NCBI GenBank assembly: GCA_015832175.1
Contig: WJXW01000015.1
Location: forward strand, 806,001 to 870,000
Reading direction: 5' to 3'
From: Paraphaeosphaeria minitans
Taxonomy: Eukaryota > Ascomycota > Dothideomycetes > Pleosporales > Didymosphaeriaceae
Length of the DNA: 64,000 nt
The notes beneath the pieces are model-generated. The model made no database searches. It was not told where the DNA came from and saw only the letters and a list, made by a program, of their open reading frames with translations. The translations under genes and the position numbers were made by a program. How positions within the stretch are numbered: the first letter of the stretch is position 1; each line of letters opens with the position of its first letter. This document shows, piece after piece, positions 1 to 9,495 of the stretch.

Positions 1-539
1 CGCGAGGAGAAAGTCCTTGACCAGAAAGAAAAGGGACCGACAATCCTAGGAACTGAGCTGCTGTCTATGCACTGCGTTTTCACACTCCCTATGTGACAGC
101 GCAGCAGATTGACATTCTACTGATGAGGTGTCAGATAGTTCTGCATCTGATGATGCGACAGGTGTAAATGCATACTTTTGTGACGGGCTTATATGTCTGC
201 TGCTGGTAGCTCTAGGTCAGTGTCAAGCGAATTGCGCCTGAAGTGGCTTGGGAATGAGTACTGATGGCGAATGGTATGGCGGCGTCCGCTTTAACCCTAC
301 GCCGGTCTGCGATTATAAGGTTGGACACCAATGGCTGCGGAGACCGCCTTACCTCTTGTTGCAGCTTTGGCCTTGAGTTTGAAGATGCATTATACCTTGA
401 TCCGAGCAGTATGTTTGGCACCGTCCAAATAGAGGAACATGGATGAAGCTCTCTAAATATCTCTCGCAAACACAGCTCTCTCAGAACTGCAGATTTAGGA
501 ACACTCCGCAATGACGCCATCCTCAAGCCTACCCAGCAA

Positions 540-995
540 GTACTTCTTTACGGCGCAATGTAGGAGTGCAGCATGCGTCAATTCGGATATACGGGACGGA
601 GGATAGGATTTCAAGCTATTTTAAAGCTTTGAACTCCACTCCTAGTAATCTGCTGCTTTCGAAAGTCAATCAGTGATATTTTTCTGATCCGCTAAGAGGA
701 ACACCTGCGCATGGATCAGAAGTGGATACTCATTCAACCCCTCAACCAATGTCTCATCATAATCCATGCTGTAGAAGAAACCGATTATTCCTGCCAATCG
801 CTCGTAGAGCACATGTCCTATATCGATAACGCCCTCCCGTTGTTCCTGAACCTGGTCACGAGTAAGTCTGATCTTGAGAGCGGAAGAGGAACGTTTCAAG
901 TTTGGAAGGCCCGTCACATGCTTTGTTAGATACCGCCGATAAAGCACAAATGATAAACACGATCGACCGAGATTGTTCCGAGATCCTGCGTGCAA
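540..995 (-). pseudogene. BTB/POZ-like gene remnant
   Basis: A minus-strand frame opening at 995 reads a segment like the middle of fungal BTB domains: a GVIDIGHVLYERLAGIIGFF stretch, then MDYDE, then a helix PLLIHAQVFLLADQKNI. That order (hydrophobic strand, 'YDE' loop, then a 'H-x-V-LADK' helix) is usual in fungal BTB proteins, which act as protein-interaction adaptors. The frame hits a stop right after the helix, and the following sequence contains further in-frame stops, so only a fragment survives. The domain's N-terminal strand is not recognisable. The match rests on pattern reading alone. An unrelated ORF is possible. Confidence 0.35.
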
Positions 996-1282
996 TCCCT
1001 GGGACCAACCAGGCGCATCCGCCTAATCGGCACATAGCGTGATTATGCTTGCTCTACACATGGAGTCCGCTTGCAGCGTTTGGTCTTTGAGTAACTCTAT
1101 CTAAACAAATTCAGATTGCCTTTGAACAGATCTTGATATTCCATCGCCGCTTGCGTCAGAGTGAACAGTGCGACGATTAATGTCAGCGTCTTGCGAAAAG
1201 CCTTTCATACAAATACAATGACTCTTTCATGTATAAAGACGACATCGTCTGACACCAATCACGTCTTCCAGAAAATACCACG

Positions 1283-1912
1283 ATGCCTTCTCCGCTTGTC
1301 ATTCTCGACGTCTCCGGCTCCCTGTACAGGACGCACAAGAGTACAAGCTTCTTCATATTTTCGAAATCTCATTGCTAGATGGGACGACTGCTGCAATAGA
1401 CAAGAAGAAGACTCTTTCTTTGTCGATGCCGACCCGGAAATCTTCCAGAATATCCTTAGCTTCATGCAGCGGCCATCACAGTTTCCGTTATTCTGGACAA
1501 AGACAATCAAATTCGACTACGCACTGTACGAAAAGCTCGAAGCAGAAGCAGACTACTTCCCTTCGATGACTTGCGCGACTGGATCAGAAATAAATGTCGC
1601 CTCGAGTCTGTCAAGACTGTCATCGAAATAAAGGCAGTATCCGAATACGAACTTGACAAATATCAGAGGCAAACTAGTCACGACACAAACTCCGAATTGC
1701 AGATCCTTTTGGGTTCATACTCAGGAGAAAAGCGATTCGGTAATTCGTGCGAGATTCATGAAGGCATTGGGAGTGTACGGGGCTGCAATTCTTGCTGTGA
1801 ACTCATGCGCGCTTTTGGACCATACTATGATGATGCACCTAAAAAACTCACCCTAGTGAGTAAAAGGATAGAGTTTGATCAAGCTATCTGTACGAATAAA
1901 CTCGACCCTTGA
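1283..1912 (+). pseudogene. KCTD/T1-type BTB protein, frameshifted
   Basis: An ATG at 1283 starts MPSPLVILDVSGSLYRTHKS, the first strands of a potassium-channel-tetramerisation (T1/KCTD) BTB fold. The next block, SYFRNLIARWDDCC, then FFVDADPEIFQNILSFMQRP and DYALYEKLEAEADYF, lies in a different frame, so an indel sits near 1340-1347. The continuation DDLRDWIRNKC is back in the first frame, so a second indel lies near 1562. The frame then stays open to 1912. Fungal members are small cytoplasmic adaptors, often for cullin-3 ligases, but no partner is visible here. No GT-AG intron of sensible length explains the breaks, so I call it a pseudogene. It lies next to another BTB remnant on the opposite strand. 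Confidence 0.6.
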
Positions 1913-4708
1913 ATGGTTTCAAAATGATGCAGGGTTAAGACACAGTATGAGTTTCAAGGAATGTAGGCTTTACGGCATACCGTCTGCTATACAATGCTCG
2001 ATGTCAAGATCTTCTTGATGGCCATCAGCTTTTATAGTGTTGCCAAGTGAAATCACATTGGTAATTAATGAAGAAAAAAGCCCAGAAACAAAAGCTCTCA
2101 AAATGGAATTGGACAGAAAAATAAAGGCTTGCACAGCGGCCGCAGACTTTTTTGAGCATAAAAAGGGCTGTGCGTGGTTACCAAGCACGTGATTCTTTCA
2201 ATCACTATGCATTGTATAGATGCATTGCACCCTGCTCTCAACTCATGCCTAAGCCAATCAATGACTAAATCGCTAATCTAGCACGGGATTGTAAGATTAT
2301 AACGACGTATTCATACCGAAACGACTGGGTGTCCTGGTAATTGTTGTGTGCCACGGATAGCCGAAACCAATTGCTCGAGATTCTGGCAACCCTGCACAAC
2401 GAAAGTTCGCAATAGATTTGCTAGACGCACCAACGTCAAAAATTGCTGAAATAAAAGACATAGATTGGAGAAATAAGTTAACAGAGCTTCTCTGAACACT
2501 CGCAATGAGTTTTGTGAACACTCCATACCGATGTTATACGAATTCTGGGCGGCCTCCGCACAGAACCGTTGCACATGGACGCGTCAAGATGTCATAAGTG
2601 GCGAGCAACTTCATCCTATATGAAGCATATAGTTGCAACGCGTTCCAAGCTCCATTCATTCGATTGCGAGCGTGCAAGTCATACCATCGCGCTATTGCAC
2701 CTTCCTGCCTGATTAGTGTGGCGACTTGAGTCATATTGAGATCATCAAAATAGTGAGGCCACCTCGTCATATCAAGCCAAGGAGAGACCTCATTCTTCGC
2801 AGCTGAACTGCTGCAAGTCTAGCCTGAAGCTTGCTGCTCGAGCTGACCAGCGTGCAGGTACTCGTTCAGTATGGCTCGAACAAAGTTGGCGTGTCGAGAA
2901 GAATTGCTGGCAGTGTGACTCTACGAACATTCGGCCTCAATCTTCTTCCCGTATCTCTACTACTTCAAACTGTCACCCCTGGTTTGCGTGGGATGCATCG
3001 GTGCTGGTTGGAACCATTTCTATTGAACGACACTGTGGTTGAAACAGTCACGTGTATGGATGGCTGAAGCGGGGATCATGTGCATGTATAGACAGTGCCT
3101 CGCCTATCAATAATACCAGATAAGTAGTTCTGCTCAATAACTTGCTTCAGCACATACAGTTAATAAACGGAATGGAACTTGTTCAGCCGTCTCAATGGGT
3201 TGCTGAGAATACAGCGGTCCGGGTCACCTTATCAAATTTTTTAGACCGTCAACTCAGCAAGCAGCACGTGAAGACCGTTGCAAAATGACCATTTTCAAGA
3301 CCCTCATTAGAATAGTTTCAAACCTACAGTCGTTGAAAGCAATGAAGCTCTTTATTTCGTTCATATCATGGGACAAGGGAATAGTCAAGATTCGAACCAC
3401 GTAAGTGAGTGTCTCTCCGGTCGTACCCTTGGTCAGTCCCCTGGCATACGGCTCTAACCGTGCTTTCTTCCTTATCCCATGATATGGAAGTAACGAAGGT
3501 CTTTGGACCGTTCGATTGGTCTATATTTGAAATCATTTTCACGAGGTGCCTGAACATGTTCATTTTGCAGTGGACTTCGATGGCTGATGAGATGACGGAG
3601 CTAAGCGATCATTCCGGAGTTAGCTGCTGGAACCCAACTCGCTTCCTTCGTACCGGGCTATTATCAGAGATCAACTCAGGCAGGAACACGACATTGAACC
3701 TATCTTCCCATGACGCCTTGCAATGCGCCCGCCCTATTCCAAGATATGCCTGTACAGCTCTTCTTCGTCCTTGCACCCAGATCCGAGTAATTGTCTGCTG
3801 CAAGCAGGTTATGGGGTTGCTGTAACGGAAAATTGGTTGCATTGCGGATGAAAGTTGGTGATGGTAATTGAATGCTTCTTACTGTTGCCACCTGCGCCTT
3901 GCTTGTCGCAATCATCATGAGTTGGGGAGCTGATACTCCGGACTTTAGGCACGTGCGGGCATGTAGCGCTTGTCGTTCCGCGGAATGAGCATGGCACTTC
4001 CTTTTCACCGAGTGCGTTCTGGGTACCCGTTCACAGCCAATCCTGGCCTATTTTTGGGATTTGGTCCATGCATCTGCAACCCGCGGCATTGGACTGAAAG
4101 TGGCAGCCTGGATACTGATACCTTTCCGAAAAGGTCCCCAGGGGTACCTCTGCGTATCGAATTCGGGGGCCGATCGGTAACTCTTCGCAAGGCCTCCATC
4201 GTCATGGCTGTGATGCCCCTGATCGCCACCAACAGCAACTGCACCAAGTGGGAGATGCTCGACGGCAGTGATATGTGCTGCTAACCATACCCGAAGATAC
4301 CGAGTGACCGGCGGAGGATAGCACAAATAGCCACACCTACTCCATGTATGCACGCTGGGCGTGCAGGAAAGGCCGTCGCCTTCGAGCGTGACACCAGCAG
4401 AAGGGCCCAGCGACGCCCAAGTGCCTCCCGCCGCCAACAGCAGAGGGTGACATCCCTCTCGTCACCACAACTTAGGGCAATTACACCCGCTTTTCCGAGT
4501 CCTGATCAACGGCCCTGGTCGTGGGCAAAGTCTAGGGCGTGGCCGCGTGGAGCCCTCGTAAATGATAGGTAGCGCTTGGCTGTGCAGCTGCCTAGGTTGA
4601 CAAGGCTTCATGATAGCAACCAGTTCCAGCCTCTTTGCCGGGAGTGGGGCTGCCGGCGTCTCAGATGCACTGTTATTGGGCCTCGGGCCACACGGCTCAA
4701 TACCCACA
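1913..4708. other. No supported gene
   Basis: Short open frames on both strands are present, but none shows a recognisable domain, a credible splice pattern or a convincing start. The GC-richer stretch from about 3970 to 4700 may be old coding sequence or part of the transposon remnant that continues beyond 6843, but I cannot show it. Confidence 0.4.
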
Positions 4709-4710
4709 TA

Positions 4711-4755
4711 CCGTGCCAAGACAGTCAATGCACGCCGACAGTCAATGCACGCGCA
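4711..4755 (+). repeat. Left terminal inverted repeat of element A
   Basis: This 45-bp sequence begins CCGTGCCAAGACAGTCAATG and is exactly reverse-complemented at 6798-6842. The copies diverge at base 46. It follows a TA. Confidence 0.93.
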
Positions 4756-4798
4756 CCAATGTAGCGCCCCAACTTTAACGCGTCGCAACTCCACTTAT

Positions 4799-6681
4799 AT
4801 GGATCCAATTGAGGCTGCAATTATAGCAATCGAATCGCTAGAACCTGGAGAATATTTTACATATCAAGAAATCGCGAAAAGATTTGGTGTAAATCGATCA
4901 ACGCTGAGCCGAAGGCATAGACGCGTCACGCAGGCGCGTCCTATCGCCAACATAAATCGCCAGAATCTCAACCAACAACAAAGAAAGGAGTTCCTACGGT
5001 ATATTACCCGCCTTACCGAACGTGGTAATCCTCCTACACGTCAAATGATGCAGAACTTCGCATCATCTATTGCGCAAAAGGACGTCTCCATACGATGGGT
5101 TGATCGCTTTGTTGAGCGCCACCGCGACTCCTTGATCTCACGATGGACGACTGGAATGGACAGTAACCGCCACAACGCTGATTCAGAGGTAAAATATAGG
5201 CTCTACTTTGAGCTTCTGCATAACAAGATCTCGAAGTATGGTATAATGCCTCAGCATACGTACAATATGGATGAGAAAGGCTTCCTCCTTGGTATCATTG
5301 GCCGCTCGAAAAGGATCTTCGACAGGGCTCTATATGAGAGACGCCAAGTAAGGCAATCTATCCAGGATGGCAACCGTGAGTGGATCTCGCTCATCGCATG
5401 TATATGCGCCGACGGATCTACTGTTGATCCGGCACTGATCTATAGATCTGACGCTGAGACTCTACAATCAAGCTGGGTTGAAGAAATCAACGTCAACTCT
5501 CACAGAATCTTCATCACCTCATCAACCTCTGGCTGGTCAAACAATGAGATATGGCTCCAATGGCTGAAACAGGTGTTTGATCGCTGTACAAAGGAGAAAG
5601 CTCAACGCGCTCGACGGGCATGGCGCCTCCTCATCCTTGACGGGCATGGATCTCATGTTACTATGGATTTTATCAACTATTGCCACCAAAACAAGATCCT
5701 CCTGGCGATATTTCCCCCTCATGCGACTCATACGCTGCAGCCTCTAGATGTCTGCGTCTTCAAGTCTCTCTCCGCCGCCTACTCCAACGAGCTCACCGCA
5801 TATCTCCACATAAGCCAGGGACTATCAACAATCGCAAAAAGAGACTTCTTTACACTCTTCTGGAGAGCCTGGACTACCTCAGTTACGCCGCAATTAATTA
5901 CTAAAGCTTTTGAGTGTACAGGTATCTCGCCGCCAGATCCTACACCTATCCTTAAGAGATTTGACAGAGAGACTCCGCCAGAGCAGGGATCACGAGAGAG
6001 CTCTACGTCAGTACTTAGCGCGTCAGATTGGCGCAAAATAGAGCGACTTTTACGCTCTACTGTCAAGGATATCGCGACTGAGGAGTCGCCAACCTCAGCC
6101 AGACGATACACTCAATCTCTGTACAAAAGCAACTCCTAGAGCATGAGAATCAGGGTCTACGAGAGGCGCTGGTAAACAAGAAACGGCGCCAAACAAAGGG
6201 CAAGACTCTGCCCTTAGAGCAACCTGATGAGTGGCATGGAGGAGCAGTTTTCTGGTCACCTGCTCGAGTACAGAGAGCGCGCGATTCTCTCAACGAACAA
6301 GAAGCTCAAGAAGAACAGTCACAACTCCAAAAAAGTCAGCAACAAGAGATCAAGATAGCTAATAGGCAACTCAAAGTTCAGTTACTACAGGAGAGGCGCG
6401 TTGCGCGGGCGGCAGCCAGAGATGCGCGCTCGAAGGAGAGAGCCGATGAGGCCGCCGAGCGACGCCTCCGTCAACAGGCTCGCAGAGCCCAACAACAACT
6501 TCAAAAACGGATCAAAATTGCCAAAAAGGGAAGTCAGAGAGCATCAAAAGCTACCCATAAAGTTACAAAGAGGCAGAAATCTACGCCAGCACCTGTAGGC
6601 GTTGATGTGGCGGCATCTGCGCCATTAACGCCATCATCGCGCAGTGGCCGTACAATCCGCACACCAAGCAGATATTTATAA
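4799..6681 (+). pseudogene. pogo/Fot1-family DDE transposase, one frameshift
   Basis: Cut-and-paste transposase acting in the nucleus on the flanking 45-bp repeats. The start chosen is the ATG at 4799 (MDPIEAAIIAI), because upstream codons of the same frame lie in the terminal repeat. Order of parts: an N-terminal helix-turn-helix (IAKRFGVNRSTLSRRH), a CENP-B-type HTH with RWVDRFVERH, then the catalytic DDE/DDD core with YNMDEKG, LLILDGHGSH and THTLQPLDVCVF supplying three acidic residues. The main frame stops at 6139. The next frame at once continues a basic, coiled-coil tail (LLEHENQGLREALVNKKRRQ onward) to a stop at 6679-6681. A single indel near 6100-6125 therefore truncates the tail. The catalytic core is intact, so residual activity cannot be excluded. 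Confidence 0.88.
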
Positions 6682-6797
6682 TCTGATTAGAGAGAAATCA
6701 TCTATAGGCCTTAGAGACCTCAAATCTAGAAAATCTCGTGATATTACTATTTGTGGGCGTCTCTATAGCCTCATGTTGCTGGTCGAGGTTTTGGTGA

Positions 6798-6842
6798 TGC
6801 GCGTGCATTGACTGTCGGCGTGCATTGACTGTCTTGGCACGG
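6798..6842 (-). repeat. Right terminal inverted repeat of element A
   Basis: Perfect reverse complement of 4711-4755, followed by TA at 6843-6844. Confidence 0.93.
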
Positions 6843-6844
6843 TA

Positions 6845-7500
6845 CACGCACATAGCTGCTGTAAACGATCGATCGAACGCTGCCTTAAAGGCTGGCAGGA
6901 ATTCAAGCTTCGTGATGTGGTTGATGTGGTGGCGGATCAGAGCCTCAATCTCACGGCTGTACGCGCGCTTCAATGGCGAGAAGCAGCCAACGTCAAGCGG
7001 CTGCAGCAGGTGGGATGAGCGAGGCGGCATGCAGAGCGTATAGATATTGCTCTCATGGCCATCAAGGATAAGCAGCCGACGTGCCCCAACCACCTTGCTC
7101 TCTGTATGCTTGATGAAGTGCTTCAGCCTCTCAACTCCTATCTCGTTGTTCGTCCAGCCACTGTCGCTTACTGCGATCACCCAGTCGCGTGGGATATCCT
7201 CCTCGTACCAGGCAGACAGGTGATCCTGGCTAGCAAAGATGAGGAACGGTGGGATTGTCCAGCCAGCAGCGTTGATCGCAGCGATCACCGTCACCCACTC
7301 ACGGTCGCCAGGCTGGATAGCCGTTGGCCTACCTCTCCTTTCTGACCCTGTCACGACGAGCTGTGTCGTAACCTTGCCCATCATAAAGCCAGCCTCGTCA
7401 AAGTTATAGACGTCCTCATCTCAGATGCTGTACTTGGCCTTCTGGAGTAGGGATGGCTTTTGTCGCCTCATAGAGTGTGCGGTGCGAGTAGTGCTCGAAT
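6845..7500 (-). pseudogene. Older pogo transposase remnant B, split by element A
   Basis: Minus-strand coding remnant of a different pogo transposase. Reading from the right: KAKYSI, then TGA at 7421-7423, then DEDVYNFDEAGFMMGK (first catalytic Asp), [37 protein letters not shown] (second Asp), HLLQPLDVGCFSPLKRAYS (third Asp), ending FDRSFTAAMCV where the TA of element A's insertion site lies. The TGA replaces the Arg or similar codon expected between KAKYSI and DEDVYNF, so it looks like CGA-to-TGA. The codons between the second and third Asp are also shortened. C-terminal sequence may continue left of 4709, where the frame reads VGIEPCGP, but I could not confirm this. The N-terminal DNA-binding half is missing or unrecognisable. 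Confidence 0.8.
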
Positions 7501-7832
7501 TCAATGCTGTGCTCGGTCCTCGACTTTGCCGCTTATGACTTGCAATATTAGCTGATGGAGGGCGTTTCCGTCTAGGGTGTTCGCTTCCCCATATGTTTGT
7601 GGACGTTCCCATTGCCATCTTGTGCCCCATATAGTTGTAGTTCAGTGGCATTGTGTCATTATTACCCTTCCTTATGAATACATCCTCGTCGAAGCTAGCC
7701 GCCGCAGCATTTGGCCCATAACTACTCGGTGGTGCCTTGACGTCAATGCGAATTTCTGCTGTAGTAGAAATCGCTGCGCCTACTGTCAAACTTGACGACG
7801 GATACTGATGAACAAACTCCTCTGCGTTGCTC
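7501..7832 (-). other. Junction between transposon remnant and membrane-protein gene
   Basis: An open frame to 7927 crosses this stretch on the minus strand, but its first part overlaps the last exon of the neighbouring gene in another frame and its last part is transposase remnant B. The middle has no recognisable feature. Confidence 0.4.
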
Positions 7833-9092
7833 CTAGCCTGTTCCTGACTGGTGATGTTTGGTTGCCGCCTTTGTTGCTTCCCGCATTTCGATAGAAATTT
7901 CATCTCCGCATATAGCTTCGATTTCATCCACCGTGATTTTTTTCCTCCTGCAGCTAGAGGTTACACTATCCTCTGGATATCTCATATCTGCTCCCTCGAT
8001 GTTGCAGAGGCTGCTATCGGAAGTAAGGCCATGGGTGCGCCGTTTAGCAATCTTTCCAATAAGGTCGGCCATTGACATCTCGATGTTGAGTTTGACAATA
8101 TAGGCGAAGGGATGGAATTGCATGTAACTAAACCCGCTATTAGTGATCGTTTTATTTTCTCCTGTCCTCTTCCGACGAGAGATTCTCTTTCTTGTTAACC
8201 CCGTTATTAAAAAAAAATGTGCATAGACTTTACTTACACGAAGGTGTTGTGCAAACTCATCATAGAGATAATAAGGACATCCATGCTAAGAGAGAATCCG
8301 ATAATAAACATATTAAACCGGACTAGGCTCTTATACTTGGTCAATCCATGCTTTACCAAGTTCTGTTGGACAATGCGGATAAAATAAAAATTAAGCGCTC
8401 CGTCCACAATAAGGTAGATAACCTTCTCGCAACGGTCCCACCACTCGTTAATCCAGATGTATCTCTCTGAGATCTGTAGACGGGCGGGGATCCAAATGTT
8501 GTAGACTGAAATATTAACAGCGGTAATTAAGATGGCGACACCGACCTTAAGACGGTATGCATGTTGTTTGTCGGTGAGGAGAATTGAACATCGATTAATA
8601 ATGATTTGGAGGAGAAACTGGACCTAATGGGGTTTGCATTACTAGGTCTTTTAAGGGTGTGGTAAAACATACTTGAAGTGCCCATGTAGTAACTGCCAAG
8701 GTTAGCATATACTATAAACAACATCAAAGTATACGTACGAATGCAGAAATAAAACGCAAAACTGTAGAATTCGAGTTTTAGCATTTATTCCACGTGTACA
8801 GCTTAACAGGAGTATCTATGGCTAACCTTGGGGGTATAATGCCTTTAAGGTGTAACCAACAAATGATGCCGAAGATAAGGCAAACAAGGATCTCAAGCCA
8901 TATCATCCAGACATACGCATTACAGAATACACGAAGGCCAAGTCTCATGTAAATCTGCCTAGTCTGTTTCATGGCAGTCCAGGTGGTAAGCCAACCAAAC
9001 CCGATTGTGAATCCCCAGGCGAGTGATGCGAGTGCCAGGTCATCTTCGGTCACCCCTTGAGGAACGTAGTGCGGCAGGAGGAGTGTAATCAT
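7833..9092 (-). CDS. Fungal seven-helix integral membrane protein, five exons
   Basis: I reconstruct exons 9092-8827, 8761-8739, 8692-8673, 8623-8238 and 8127-7833. All introns have GT...AG and the sum is 990 nt, giving 329 residues without a stop. Two exons are only 23 and 20 nt. The protein starts at the ATG at 9092 and shows hydrophobic helices including ASLAWGFTIGFGWLTTWTAM, VWMIWLEILVCLIFGIICWL, WALQVQFLLQIIINR, KVGVAILITAVNISVYNIWI, VIYLIVDGALNFYFIRIVQQ and MFIIGFSLSMDVLIISMMSL. It ends in FHPFAYIVKLNIEMSMADLI plus a hydrophilic tail. This pattern is that of uncharacterised fungal seven-helix proteins; no ligand or function is known to me. A broken paralogue lies at 13247-14112. Confidence 0.85.
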
Positions 9093-9286
9093 TATGAATG
9101 CAGTGGAAATGAGTGATAACTATTGAAGAAAACTATTGAAGAACGGCGATAATAATAGAAAGTAGACTTGAAGGGTAAATAAACAACTTACATCTTCGTA
9201 TACCGTCAACTCACGATTCACACTTTGCCAAGCATTGGGGGATTTTCACACCACCATATGAGCTCTAAGCCACCAAAAACCATGAC

Positions 9287-9495
9287 TCAACTAGAAATGC
9301 TAGTGCCAGTGGTTAGACTTGGGAACAATCAAGCTGATCGACAGATTGATTCGCGAACGTGCCACGGGTAGGGACATGCCCACGTTCACGGAGCACGCGG
9401 TACCACCTGCACGCTCGAATCGGAATCAATCTGTAGAATCAGCTTGATTGATCCCAAGTCTGCCAGTGGCTGTATCACATGCTATTTCTAAAGGG
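9287..9495. repeat. hAT-like inverted-repeat element (MITE candidate)
   Basis: Imperfect inverted repeats of about 65 bp face each other: the left arm (about 9290-9358) reads CTAGAAATGCTAGTG, then CAGTGG, AGACTTGGGA, CAATCAAGCTGAT and CAGATTGATTC. The right arm (about 9424-9493) is its reverse complement with a few changes. The roughly 65-bp centre has no gene. The CAGTG-type ends and AATCAAGC motifs resemble hAT termini; the same GCTTGATTG motif recurs beside the hAT gene at 14113-14250. No clear 8-bp target duplication was found, so the boundaries are approximate. Confidence 0.6.

Larger units (their letters stand above)
4711..6842 (+). mobile_element. Fot1/pogo-type DNA transposon A
   Basis: A 2132-bp element bounded by TA dinucleotides at 4709-4710 and 6843-6844, the target duplication expected of Tc1/mariner-pogo elements. 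The two ends are perfect inverted repeats over 45 bp (4711-4755 and 6798-6842). Each end contains the motif GACAGTCAATGCACGC or its near copy twice in tandem, a plausible pair of transposase binding sites. The element carries one transposase gene that is complete except for a frameshift near its C-terminus. Identical ends imply recent insertion. It sits inside an older pogo relic that resumes at 6845. Confidence 0.9.

Noticed and set aside
3375..3410. Reverse-strand GGTTCGAATC, a tRNA B-box match
   Set aside because: No T-stem pairing around it and no A box upstream.
4610..4798. N-terminal extension of the element A transposase frame
   Set aside because: It covers the terminal inverted repeat and flank; the same repeat-derived peptide appears on the other end in the minus frame at 6698-7384.
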